Part shown: piece after piece, positions 44,715 through 53,439 of the stretch
Position numbering within the stretch: the stretch's first letter is position 1
Layout of the letters: each line of letters starts with the position of its first letter
Assembly: GCA_018242045.1 (NCBI GenBank)
Contig: JAFECR010000014.1
Location: forward strand, 7,449-71,448
Source: Pseudomonadota bacterium
GTDB lineage: Bacteria > Pseudomonadota > Gammaproteobacteria > Berkiellales > Berkiellaceae
Length of the DNA stretch: 64,000 bases
Reading direction: 5' to 3'
Program-made: the position numbers and the translations under genes
The notes under the pieces: model-generated
Told to the model about the DNA's origin: nothing
The model's input: only the letters and a program-made list of their open reading frames with translations
The model's database searches: none

Positions 44715-44731
44715 GCCCTACAAAGTAGGGC
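44715..44731. terminator. Stem-loop between convergent genes
   Basis: Seven perfect base pairs (GCCCTAC/GTAGGGC) with an AAA loop lie between two genes that converge at 44699 and 44743. There is no U-tract on either side, so it may be a weak or Rho-assisted terminator serving both directions. Confidence 0.45.
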
Positions 44732-44742
44732 TTCGCGCAAAC

Positions 44743-45912
44743 TTAATTTGGACTGGGTCGCTGAAACGAGCTCTGCGCTTCTTCTCCACAATAAGGTTTT
44801 GAAGCACCTTTAAAATCTGTACCCTTTGTTGTGGGTTTTAGATTTTTTAGCAATGTAGCCGCGTGCTGTTTGCTTTCTTTGATGACATCTCTTTGTTCGT
44901 ATAACTTAGTTAAACACATTGCATTACCGTAGCGATGGGGCATCGTATTAAAAATTGCCAATGCAGCATTACTTGAATTAATAAAAGCCTCATCTCGTGG
45001 CGTTGCACCCTCATTGTTTAGAAGGTTGTAATCCACAGGGTTTGCATTTTCCAACAAATAAATTAAACATAGAGGGCTGTTAAATCTTGCTGCAACATGA
45101 ATTAGGTTATTTCCATTTTTATTCATATCAAACAACCCAGCATCCTTAAATACATTCCCATGATTCTGAACATACGATTTTAAAATATCAACATGATCCC
45201 CTCTAACGGCACCAGCAAGAACCGAAAGTGTGTCTTCCTCACTCTCAAAAGCGTTTAATTGCTTATCTAGATATTGAAATAGTTGTGTATTTCCTTTTAA
45301 GGCTGCATAAGCAATGGGCTTGCAACCCAAATTACCACATTTTGCGTCAGACAATTGCTGCCTATCTATAAAAAGAAAGGGCAGTAGCTGTAGATGATTT
45401 CTTGTCACTGCCACATGAAAGGGGGTGCCAATTAAACTAGCTTGTGCTAATGGATCGGCGCCTTTGGCAAGGAATAATTGTACTAAGTCCTTTCTACCAT
45501 GATGAGCTGCCCAATGTAACACTGTGGGAGAGAAAGGAGGCTGTGGAGTTACACCCCCATTAAAATCAGCTTTATCTCTAAAAATCCCTTGTTGTAATAG
45601 CCACTCGGCCTTATCAACCGTGAGGGTATTGTCTTCAGCAAGTTTCATTAATTTATAAGAAGCGTCTCGTGTAAAACTATCCTTAAAGCATTTCCATAGA
45701 TTTACCCCCCTAAGATAAAATGCCACCAAATTATTAATAATCAGTGCTGGCACAACAATTGCCAAAAGGTTAAATGATATCAACGGCCAAAAGTAACAAA
45801 GCAGTGTGAAGGCAAATAAGCCAGCAATTATTGCGGTGCGATCTCTTTTATAAGGCGTATTTAGAAAGCGAGTTTGCAAATTATTGGAGATATTAGAAAA
45901 AAACCTTAACAT
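44743..45912 (-). CDS. Ankyrin-repeat protein with N-terminal membrane hairpin, candidate effector
   Basis: A 389-residue protein. Two hydrophobic helices lie near residues 28-45 and 46-68. From about residue 130 come four to five ankyrin repeats (TVLHWAAHHGRKDLVQLFLA, GTPFHVAVTRNHLQLL, NNLIHVAARFNSPLCLIYL). The tail is polar (KGTDFKGASKPYCGEEAQSS). The ATG at 45912 is preferred to the TTG three bases earlier. Ankyrin proteins are frequent Dot/Icm substrates in Legionella and Coxiella; the membrane hairpin suggests attachment to a vacuole or organelle membrane (inference). Confidence 0.8.
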   Translation of the reverse strand: MLRFFSNISNNLQTRFLNTPYKRDRTAIIAGLFAFTLLCYFWPLISFNLLAIVVPALIINNLVAFYLRGVNLWKCFKDSFTRDASYKLMKLAEDNTLTVDKAEWLLQQGIFRDKADFNGGVTPQPPFSPTVLHWAAHHGRKDLVQLFLAKGADPLAQASLIGTPFHVAVTRNHLQLLPFLFIDRQQLSDAKCGNLGCKPIAYAALKGNTQLFQYLDKQLNAFESEEDTLSVLAGAVRGDHVDILKSYVQNHGNVFKDAGLFDMNKNGNNLIHVAARFNSPLCLIYLLENANPVDYNLLNNEGATPRDEAFINSSNAALAIFNTMPHRYGNAMCLTKLYEQRDVIKESKQHAATLLKNLKPTTKGTDFKGASKPYCGEEAQSSFQRPSPN

Positions 45913-45948
45913 CAAAAAAAACCATCAATTTCAATGAAAAACATGAAA

Positions 45949-46112
45949 TATACTCGAACCACTTTAAAATTAGGAGTTTCAAGTCCGTCATTGCGAGGAG
46001 TCTGCGACGAAGCAATCCAGATTACATCTTGATATTTTCTGGATTGCTTCCCCTTCGCTTCGCTCTGGGTCGCAATGACGGAACTCCTAAATTCAAAGTG
46101 GAAGCAGTATAT
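45949..46112. repeat. Long inverted repeat of the GTCATTGCGAGG family (MITE/REP-like)
   Basis: Two arms of about 70 bases face each other, around a short centre at 46021-46038. Outer parts pair as tatactcg...ccactttaaaattaggag with the complement of ctcctaaattcaaagtgg. Inner parts pair as gtcattgcga and gaagcaatccag with their complements at 46039-46080. The inner GTCATTGCGAGG/GCAATCC word is familiar from dispersed palindromes in several unrelated bacteria. The outer TATACTC end is shared with the other repeats in this window. The element fills the gap between the ankyrin gene and the methyltransferase gene. Confidence 0.85.
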
Positions 46113-46175
46113 ACTCACGCCATTTTGTTTTTAGGCGTTTATTTCGGAAAATTTCTTCTAATTTTTGAGGTTATT

Positions 46176-47099
46176 ATGTACATTCATCCCATTTCATTTT
46201 TAAATCTAGAAAATTATTCACCCTGGCCACGACGCATTCTAGGATTAGAAAAGTGGCAAGTTCCAGTACGAGATAAAAGCAAAATTTTAACAGAATATGA
46301 CAATGACACTTATAAATTAGCATTGAATTTATGGGAAGAGCATTTTGGCAAGCGTGACACAGTTAGACCGCTGCAATTTTATCATCAATTAGATAAACTC
46401 AAAGCGAAACAAATATTAGAAAATAAGCAGATCTACGGCGCAGCAGAGAACGCCCAGCTGATATCTATCAAAGAAGACTTATTTATTACAGATTATAAAA
46501 CAGCGTGCACCCTTCATTATCTGACGATTGCTAATATTTTAAGTGATATCCTTGAAGAAAATAACATTGACCAAGTTTTTGAACCAGGCTGTGGTAATGG
46601 CATTAATTTATTTTATCTTTTAGAACGTGTTAATTTAAAATTAGCGATTGGCGGTGAAATTTCTCCTAATGCTGTCGCACTGGGTAACAAAATTGCAACG
46701 AAATGTAATATGGCCGTTCAGTTCCAGGCATTTGACTATCATAATGAAAAAGATCTGATAAGTGCTTGTGCCTTATTAGAAGGAAATTATATTCTTTTTA
46801 CTTGTCACTCTATTGAGCAAGTATCACTTAACGACTCTCATTTTATCGATAACATTCTAAGGTTAAAAAACCCTCCTAAATTGGTTGTTCATTTAGAACC
46901 TGTGCTTGATCATGATGATGTGCATTTGCATTCTGCTTTAGCGATTAAATATTCAACCATTAATGGATATAACCAAGATCTATTATCCACTTTGCAAAAT
47001 TATGATGCTCAAGGAAAAATTAAAATTAAACGTTTTGAAAAAAGGATTTTTGGCATTAATGCTTTTAACCCTACTTCATTACTTGTTTGGCATCCTTAA
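46176..47099 (+). CDS. SAM-dependent methyltransferase-like protein
   Basis: A 307-residue protein. The SAM-binding motif I is QVFEPGCGNGINLFYLL near residue 135, followed by an acidic loop GGEISPNAVALG. The N-terminal 130 residues have no known domain (YSPWPRRILGLEKWQVP). The acceptor is not known, but its position at the edge of the glycan locus suggests a sugar or related small molecule. The start at 46176 is fixed by GAGG six bases upstream; a longer frame from a TTG at 46029 would begin inside the palindromic repeat and is rejected. Confidence 0.75.
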   Translation: MYIHPISFLNLENYSPWPRRILGLEKWQVPVRDKSKILTEYDNDTYKLALNLWEEHFGKRDTVRPLQFYHQLDKLKAKQILENKQIYGAAENAQLISIKEDLFITDYKTACTLHYLTIANILSDILEENNIDQVFEPGCGNGINLFYLLERVNLKLAIGGEISPNAVALGNKIATKCNMAVQFQAFDYHNEKDLISACALLEGNYILFTCHSIEQVSLNDSHFIDNILRLKNPPKLVVHLEPVLDHDDVHLHSALAIKYSTINGYNQDLLSTLQNYDAQGKIKIKRFEKRIFGINAFNPTSLLVWHP

Positions 47100-47124
47100 A
47101 GCGTTTATGGGGAGGTGCATGCAA

Positions 47125-48378
47125 CTAGTTTGCCCAGCCTCGCATCAGCAATTGTGATTTGTTGAAAAGTAGGGTTGTTTTTTCTTGGTGAGATTGAAAA
47201 TTTAACCTCCTTAAAAGTGTTTTAATTTCGTCATCAGTATATTTTTCATAATCAAAATTGGTTTTTTTAAACCATTGATTATTTTGTTTTTCCCAAACAA
47301 GGGGATCGCGAAATGGTTCAATATAGGCATAGAAATCGTTTAAAGAGATTTCCAACCACTGCATTAATTTATTGCGGTTGATAATAGCTTGCTTTTGAAA
47401 GTAGTGTATTAATTTAGCACCTTCAATTTTGGTTAAACGGCCTAATCTAATTTCTCTGGCAACTTGATCGGCAATTTTTGAAAAACCAAATTTAAGGTAT
47501 TTAATCTCATCATGAACATCCATATAATATTGACAATCAATGTCATTATAACTGTCAAAAGTCCTGCTAAGAGAATAGGGCTGATAGCCATATAACGCTA
47601 TCATCTTTTCATGCTGTTGTTTACTGTCCCAGTAGATAAAATTATTAAGATAAATTCCTCGAACGCCAATGTTATTTAATGCTTTATCAGAAGGATAAAA
47701 TAAAGGAGAGAGCAATTTTTCAGTTAATTCCGCTGTCTTGTTAACAAGATCCTCAGGTTCTAAGCCAAGCAAATCATGTTCCTTTCGATAACGTCGTGTC
47801 ATTTCAACTTGATCTTTATGGAAAAACATACCCACTTGATCAATCCCTTGATGTGCACCCCAGATGATAAGCGGAATTTTTCGCTTTACTGCCACTTGTA
47901 CAGGAAAAACAGTGCTACCAGCAAGATAGGCCCAATGGATACTACCCTTTAGAGACAAGGTTTGTTGGATAATTAGCTTTAGCTTACTTGGCGCGATAGT
48001 GGAAGTGACAATGTCACAGCCAAGTCGGGTTCGCAAACGCTCTAAAAGTTGGATCCCTAAGGCGGTATTATAGTGTCGATTATAAGAAACCAATAATGGG
48101 TTTAAATTTAAAACATGTTTTACAAAATGAACAATATAATAAGAATCTCTTGCACCACAAACAGGCACAATACAATCATGTGACCCTTGGTTCTGATAGC
48201 TTGCCACTATTTTTTTTAATTCACCAAGCGCTTTGATCCAATCATAATTATCTTTTTCTTCATGCACAACACAACCAGAGCAGATCCCCTTTGCGTTAAA
48301 GCTCAGGTTAAGCGGGTGATTGGACGGATATAAACATTTTTTACAATAAATAATTTTTTTATCAATATGCTGCAACAT
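47125..48378 (-). CDS. N-acetyl sugar amidotransferase-like protein with altered ATP loop
   Basis: A 417-residue member of the WbpG/PseA family. It has the N-terminal zinc finger (YCKKCLYPSNHP and GICSGC). The PP-loop that is SGGKDS in active enzymes reads CGARDS here, losing two glycines and the lysine, so ATP binding or adenylation may be impaired. The remainder aligns in layout with the gene immediately upstream, which has an intact loop. It overlaps that gene's end by 17 bases. It may be a regulatory or structural partner, or have a changed reaction. Confidence 0.8.
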   Translation of the reverse strand: MLQHIDKKIIYCKKCLYPSNHPLNLSFNAKGICSGCVVHEEKDNYDWIKALGELKKIVASYQNQGSHDCIVPVCGARDSYYIVHFVKHVLNLNPLLVSYNRHYNTALGIQLLERLRTRLGCDIVTSTIAPSKLKLIIQQTLSLKGSIHWAYLAGSTVFPVQVAVKRKIPLIIWGAHQGIDQVGMFFHKDQVEMTRRYRKEHDLLGLEPEDLVNKTAELTEKLLSPLFYPSDKALNNIGVRGIYLNNFIYWDSKQQHEKMIALYGYQPYSLSRTFDSYNDIDCQYYMDVHDEIKYLKFGFSKIADQVAREIRLGRLTKIEGAKLIHYFQKQAIINRNKLMQWLEISLNDFYAYIEPFRDPLVWEKQNNQWFKKTNFDYEKYTDDEIKTLLRRLNFQSHQEKTTLLFNKSQLLMRGWAN

Positions 48379-49573
48379 GGCAAGACTGCCTTTGGTTGTT
48401 TACTAATTTTTCTGTGTCAAGTTTGAGTATGATTTCATCAAGATAACTGTCGTCAGGGCAGTTGAGCTGTTCCCAGATAGGATTTTCTAATTGCCAATGA
48501 TTATTTTGATTTCGCCACATTGGTCCCCGGTATTGGTTTGCTTGATGCCAAAAGAAATCTTGTGATATCCCAACCCAATCGCAGTAGGCTTGGATATATC
48601 GTGAATGGCACTGACCATCCAAACATTTTGCTAATAAAGCCCCTTCCTCGCGGGTTATTCGTTGCGATCGAATATCGTAACAAGCAAACTCGGTGGCATT
48701 GCCAAATCCAAGTTTGATATGTTTTAACATGGCATTGACAATACCGGCATTATCACTGTCAAGAGAATTGTGTTTATAGTGAATGCCAATATCTTTATGT
48801 TCAGCCTGAATGCACTTCATACCTTGTTTTATAGCAAAAGCTCCATTCATCCAGCCAGACCAATTTAAATAAAATCCCATAAAAATACCTTTACCCTGCC
48901 ACGTTAGAAATTCATCTTCAGTGGGAAATCGATAGAGGATAAGATCCTTTTCTTGTACATCCTTATCAAGCCATATGCGATGGCTATGACCACCCAGTGT
49001 ATTATTATGAATTATTTTAGTCGCATCATACCCTTGTCCACTGTTTTGATCTCCTGCTTCAAGTGCAGGGTTTTCTCCAAATAAGACTAAGGGAATTTGA
49101 TAATCGATACCCGCTCTAAAAGGGGTGGAAAATAGGGCAAGTTCAGCATACTTATTAATATTGCCATAGTCGATAAAAGAACGTTTTGACAATTTTTGTG
49201 CAATTTGAGGATTAGGTTGCACACTGATTAAATCAAAATTCAACTTGACAAGATTTTCCATATTTTCTCTTCCAAGCTCTGTGCCATCGGAACTTGCAAA
49301 TTGAACCAATAGTGGATTTAGATTAAATTGCTCTCGCAATATGATTGCTTGCCAGGTGCTGTCTTTGCCACCACTAACCCCTAAAATGCAATCCCACGGT
49401 GACTGCGAGTTCTTTTTTGCCCATGTGGCAATTTCCCTAAATGCTTGAGCACGCTCTTGCCAATCAATATGTTTTTTTTGTTCATGCCATAAACAAGCAC
49501 CGCAGATCCCTTCTTGATTTAACTTTAAACCAGGCCTTGTCGTTGGCATAATACATTTTTGGCAGTATTGCAT
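48362..49573 (-). CDS. N-acetyl sugar amidotransferase (WbpG/PseA-like)
   Basis: A 403-residue enzyme. The start at 49573 (MQYCQKCIMPTTRPG) is chosen because this zinc-finger motif opens the whole family; the longer frame to 49711 overlaps the preceding gene. A second Cys pair is in GICGACLWHEQ. The PP-loop LGVSGGKDSTWQAI is canonical, so ATP-dependent activation of an acetamido group and its replacement by ammonia, giving an acetamidino sugar, is expected. In Pseudomonas aeruginosa WbpG works with HisH and HisF homologues, and such genes lie at 60714-62080. It starts five bases after the PhyH gene's stop. Confidence 0.85.
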   Translation of the reverse strand: MQYCQKCIMPTTRPGLKLNQEGICGACLWHEQKKHIDWQERAQAFREIATWAKKNSQSPWDCILGVSGGKDSTWQAIILREQFNLNPLLVQFASSDGTELGRENMENLVKLNFDLISVQPNPQIAQKLSKRSFIDYGNINKYAELALFSTPFRAGIDYQIPLVLFGENPALEAGDQNSGQGYDATKIIHNNTLGGHSHRIWLDKDVQEKDLILYRFPTEDEFLTWQGKGIFMGFYLNWSGWMNGAFAIKQGMKCIQAEHKDIGIHYKHNSLDSDNAGIVNAMLKHIKLGFGNATEFACYDIRSQRITREEGALLAKCLDGQCHSRYIQAYCDWVGISQDFFWHQANQYRGPMWRNQNNHWQLENPIWEQLNCPDDSYLDEIILKLDTEKLVNNQRQSCHVAAY

Positions 49574-49577
49574 TTTT

Positions 49578-50603
49578 TTAAGTTTCACACTGATATCGTT
49601 GATAGGTTGGCGCTTTATGCTTAATCGCTTCCCGAAGTTGGGGTGAATGAAGCTTAATAGGATATTGCTGATATTCATTACCAAATAAATTGATAGCAAA
49701 AGACATTTCAAAAATACTGCGATATCCTTGACGCGGGATCATGCCCTTGTGAAAACCCATAGTGTCTTCAATAATGACTGTGCCTTTTTTAGCGATAAAC
49801 TCAACTTCATTTTCTTTGCCAAAGGTATTGTAAATGTCTTCATCAGGGATGCGAACATAGCCTCTTTTTAAAAGCCTCTTGGCTTTTTTAAATTGATGAT
49901 GGGATTTTTTTATAAAGCAGTGCGGACCATTATGTTTTTCAACATCATTAAGATAGAGGAAAAATTTAATCCACCGACAATTTGGCATATCAAAATGATA
50001 AGATTGCGCAGAGGCTTCTCCAGTGACATCAGGCTTGAATACAGGGCTAAACCAAGTATTCACACTCGTGAGCACGGGTTCTGCTCGAAGGTAAGCTTTT
50101 GCAATTGCGTATAAAGATGGATCAGCCATTAATTCTTGAATGGTTACATTATTTATCAGTTCATTTTCTGGCACTTTATAGGTTTTTGAAATTGGGTTAT
50201 CAGGATCAAAAATGGCATAACCTTCGTTATTTTTATGATCATTTGTTTCAATTAAAGCAGGCACTGTCAAGGCAAAGGTCGTAATTTGATCGCAGATCTT
50301 TTCTGGCACAACTTGCTCAAGCACATAATAGCCATCGCTTTTAAGTTGATTATTAATGCGATTCATCTCACTAACGGTCAAATTACCAAGAATGCCTGAA
50401 CAAGCAGCAATAGCTTGTTCTTGGCTTAAATCTCGATAGCGATTGGTTATCCAGTTGGTTGAAAATCCGCCAGTTTGGCCATGTAGTCTTATCATGGCTT
50501 GATATGCTTTATTGGGGGTTTTGCCAGTTCGATTGAATACGTACATACCTTGGATAAGATCAACCCAATTTATCATAGTTCTGATTTTTGCTTTGTTTAT
50601 CAT
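49578..50603 (-). CDS. Phytanoyl-CoA dioxygenase (PhyH) family protein
   Basis: A 341-residue Fe(II)/2-oxoglutarate-dependent oxygenase. The metal-binding facial triad is visible: His-x-Asp in YHFDMPNCRW and the distal His in DTMGFHKGMIPRQGYRS, followed by the Arg that holds 2-oxoglutarate. The N-terminal helical region and KSDGYYVLEQVVPEKICDQI are typical. PhyH enzymes hydroxylate lipids, sugars or amino acids. Inside a glycan locus a sugar or lipid-anchor hydroxylation is the likeliest use, but nothing in the sequence shows the substrate. ATG 50603 has AAGGAATAAAGG upstream. Confidence 0.85.
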   Translation of the reverse strand: MINKAKIRTMINWVDLIQGMYVFNRTGKTPNKAYQAMIRLHGQTGGFSTNWITNRYRDLSQEQAIAACSGILGNLTVSEMNRINNQLKSDGYYVLEQVVPEKICDQITTFALTVPALIETNDHKNNEGYAIFDPDNPISKTYKVPENELINNVTIQELMADPSLYAIAKAYLRAEPVLTSVNTWFSPVFKPDVTGEASAQSYHFDMPNCRWIKFFLYLNDVEKHNGPHCFIKKSHHQFKKAKRLLKRGYVRIPDEDIYNTFGKENEVEFIAKKGTVIIEDTMGFHKGMIPRQGYRSIFEMSFAINLFGNEYQQYPIKLHSPQLREAIKHKAPTYQRYQCET

Positions 50604-50630
50604 CCTTTATTCCTTTTAAAAACTTTCCTT

Positions 50631-52406
50631 TTAGGCATTACTCATTTTCTGAAAAACGCTGAGTGATGACAATTCATCATAAGTGCCTTGCGCAATTACT
50701 TTGCCATTATCAAAAAGATAAATATTGTCACATGCTTTAACGGTTGACATCCGGTGCGCAATAATAACAATGGTCATTTTTTTTCTTAACTTCACTATTT
50801 CGCTAATGACATTTTGTTCGGTAATAGCGTCTAAGGCGCTGGTAGCCTCGTCAAAAATCAAGAGCTGAGGCTTATGGTATAAACTTCTGGCTATACCTAT
50901 TCTTTGGCGTTGGCCACCACTTAAACGTATGCCTCTTTCGCCGACAATGGTTTGATAACCTTCAGGCAGTGTCATGATAAATTCATGGATATTGGCTAAC
51001 ACGGCCGCTTCTTGAACAGCATAAAAATCAATTTCATTATCTTCTAAGCCAAAAGCAATATTGTGCATAATGGTATTATCTGTAATAAAAATGGTTTGAG
51101 GAACATAACCGATACTTTTTTGTAATTGCACAATTAAATTATTATCGATTGGGGTTGTATCGACACGCATGTCACCCTGTGTTGGCAGTAAAAGACCGGT
51201 TAAAATATGAGCTAAAGTGCTTTTACCTGAACCAGTCTTTCCCACAAACCCAATTAAGGTATTCATGTGAATGTTCATATTGATTTCATCAAGAGAGGGG
51301 GTAGGGCTACCTGGATAAAAGTAGCTAATGTTATTAAGGTAGATGGTATTTTCAATATTTAATTTTTGATTGCTTTTAACTTGCAAGTAAGCAGGCGTAT
51401 TGAACTCTTTGATTAGAATTTCAAGTGCGACATAATTATAACGCGCTAAGGACATGCCCGAGAAAATTTGTTGTAATGCAGGCATTAAGCGATATCCTGA
51501 GAAGGCATATAAGGCAAGTAAAGGAATGGTTTGACTGATCTCTTTCTTAAAACCAGTCAAATACATAACCACAAGCAAAATACCGCCAAATGCAGCAGCT
51601 TCTAACAAATAACGTGTTAATTGAGGTGCATTTTGCTGTTTTGCTTCGATGTTACTTAGCCCTTTGGATGCGACATCGAAATTTTTTAAATAATAATTTT
51701 CTTTGCGGTTAATTTTGAGTTCTTTTATAGCTTCAAATGCCTCGGAAATTAATTTGAACCTTTTTGCATTCAGCGCTGAAGCGTGTGTTCCCCAGACACC
51801 TAAACGTTTTTTTATCATCAAATAAATAATGGTATAGGTGCCGCCAAGTAAAACCGTTAAAACGCTTGCCAGTAAGGGATCAATGTAAAATAACATCGCC
51901 AAAATGAATAATGAGACCATTCCCTTAACCAGCATTTGCATCAAAGGTAACAAAAGGCCTGTTACAAAACGATTAACTTCATATAAAATATTTTTAGCTA
52001 ATTCACTTGAATTATTTGCTATAAAAAATTCAAAAGGTTTATTTAAATAATGCTCAAATAACTTTAAGGAAAGAATTTGACCTTGCTGATAGGAAAAACG
52101 AATGGTTTTCCATGACATAAAAGCAGAGAAGGCATTGCCTAAAACAATGGTTAAAAACACACAAGCACCAAGGCAAAGTAAAAAAGTTTGGCTGCTGCTA
52201 AACGCAAACCAATTAAAAACGGTATTGAGCAATGAATTATCCTGAATAAGCTGAGGGTTCATTACGAGCATCATAAAAGGCATAATGGAAGCAACGGCCA
52301 CAACTTCGATAGCTGCCATGAGCAAGATGCCAGCCATTAAAAAAATAATTTTTTTTCTTTCGTTAACTGCAAAGATGCTAATGATTTGTTTTAACAATAA
52401 AGTCAC
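50631..52406 (-). CDS. ABC-type glycan flippase (PglK-like exporter)
   Basis: A 591-residue half-transporter. Six hydrophobic helices occupy residues 20-310, and the segment LFEHYLNKPFEFFIANNSSE is characteristic of PglK/WlaB-type exporters that flip lipid-linked oligosaccharides. The ATPase carries Walker A GKTGSGKST, signature LSGGQRQR, Walker B LLIFDEATSALD and H-loop IIAHRMS. Its place in the cluster suggests it flips the undecaprenyl-linked glycan made by neighbours. The start GTG at 52406 has AAGGAG six bases upstream; the TTG two codons earlier would have no room for that box. Confidence 0.85.
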   Translation of the reverse strand: MTLLLKQIISIFAVNERKKIIFLMAGILLMAAIEVVAVASIMPFMMLVMNPQLIQDNSLLNTVFNWFAFSSSQTFLLCLGACVFLTIVLGNAFSAFMSWKTIRFSYQQGQILSLKLFEHYLNKPFEFFIANNSSELAKNILYEVNRFVTGLLLPLMQMLVKGMVSLFILAMLFYIDPLLASVLTVLLGGTYTIIYLMIKKRLGVWGTHASALNAKRFKLISEAFEAIKELKINRKENYYLKNFDVASKGLSNIEAKQQNAPQLTRYLLEAAAFGGILLVVMYLTGFKKEISQTIPLLALYAFSGYRLMPALQQIFSGMSLARYNYVALEILIKEFNTPAYLQVKSNQKLNIENTIYLNNISYFYPGSPTPSLDEINMNIHMNTLIGFVGKTGSGKSTLAHILTGLLLPTQGDMRVDTTPIDNNLIVQLQKSIGYVPQTIFITDNTIMHNIAFGLEDNEIDFYAVQEAAVLANIHEFIMTLPEGYQTIVGERGIRLSGGQRQRIGIARSLYHKPQLLIFDEATSALDAITEQNVISEIVKLRKKMTIVIIAHRMSTVKACDNIYLFDNGKVIAQGTYDELSSLSVFQKMSNA

Positions 52407-52437
52407 AGTCAACTCCTTAAATATAAAGGATACAGCG

Positions 52438-53439
52438 TTAGGTCGCTATGGCATGGGGTTGGATTAAGCCATAATACTGCTTATACCAGTTAACAAAATG
52501 ATGAATTCCTTCTTTCACCTGTGTTTTAGGTGAATAACCCAAGGCTTTTAGCGCAGTTATATCTGCATGACTTAAGGCAACATCACCCTGTTGCATGGGC
52601 AAGTGTTTGATAATTGCTTTTTTGCCGATTTCGTTTTCAATCGCTTCAACAAAGCTGAGTAAAGTAACGGGGTTTCCTCTGCCAATATTGTAAACCTTAG
52701 CCAAAACATTATCTTCACAATGCTCAAGAGTGGGTGGCGTTAACATGATTTTATGAATGCCATGAGTAATATCGTCAATATAAGTGAAATCTCTTACCAT
52801 ATCTCCATTATTATAGAGTTCAATGGTTTTACCTTCATAAATGTTTTTTACAAATTTGAACAAAGCCATATCTGGCCTGCCCCAAGGACCATAGACAGAA
52901 AAAAATCTTAAACCAGTTGAGGGTATTTTAAATAAGTTTGCATAACTGTATGCCATCAATTCATTACTTTGCTTGGTGACTGCATAAAGTGTTAAAGGCT
53001 TATCGAGCTTCATGGTTTCTTTTGATGGTTTTTCGGTTGTACCACCATAAACAGAACTTGAAGAAGCATACACTAAATGCTGTGGCGGGATTTGCCGACA
53101 GCTTTCAAGTATATTAAAAAAACCAGTAATATTTGAATTTATGTATGAGCGCGGATCTTTAAAGGAATGCCTTACCCCAGCCTGAGCCGCAAGATTAATA
53201 ACCATATCGAATTGATGTGTTTCAAACAATTCGATTAATCCAGAATAATCAATCAGATCTAACAGTTGAAATTTAAAATTCCTTTCTTTTTCTAAAAGTT
53301 TTATTCTTGCTTTTTTTAAAGAAACATCATAATAATCATTCAAATTATCAATGCCGACAATTGTATAATCGAAATTGAGTAATAATTTAGCTAATGCCCC
53401 GCCAATAAAACCTGCAACACCCGTGATCAATACTTTCAC
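52438..53439 (-). CDS. NAD-dependent sugar-nucleotide epimerase (UDP-glucuronate 4-epimerase type)
   Basis: A 333-residue short-chain dehydrogenase. NAD binding is in LITGVAGFIGGALAK, the active-site Ser in YASSSSVYGG, and Tyr/Lys in YAVTKQ. The stretch IDNLNDYYDVSLKKARI is diagnostic of the CapI/LpsL uronate epimerases. The enzyme probably swaps C4 of UDP-GlcA or UDP-GlcNAcA produced by the upstream dehydrogenase. The start is GTG at 53439 with GGAG six bases upstream; it overlaps the stop of the preceding gene by one base (TAGTG), so the pair is coupled. Confidence 0.85.
   Translation of the reverse strand: MKVLITGVAGFIGGALAKLLLNFDYTIVGIDNLNDYYDVSLKKARIKLLEKERNFKFQLLDLIDYSGLIELFETHQFDMVINLAAQAGVRHSFKDPRSYINSNITGFFNILESCRQIPPQHLVYASSSSVYGGTTEKPSKETMKLDKPLTLYAVTKQSNELMAYSYANLFKIPSTGLRFFSVYGPWGRPDMALFKFVKNIYEGKTIELYNNGDMVRDFTYIDDITHGIHKIMLTPPTLEHCEDNVLAKVYNIGRGNPVTLLSFVEAIENEIGKKAIIKHLPMQQGDVALSHADITALKALGYSPKTQVKEGIHHFVNWYKQYYGLIQPHAIAT

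Noticed and set aside
45912-46118. Small reverse-strand gene inside the palindromic repeat
   Set aside because: It consists of the repeat arms and lacks a ribosome site.
46029-46175. Longer N-terminus for the methyltransferase
   Set aside because: It would start at TTG within the repeat; the ATG at 46176 has a proper GAGG box.
49574-49711. Longer N-terminus for the sugar amidotransferase
   Set aside because: It overlaps the PhyH gene and precedes the conserved YCQKC start of the family.
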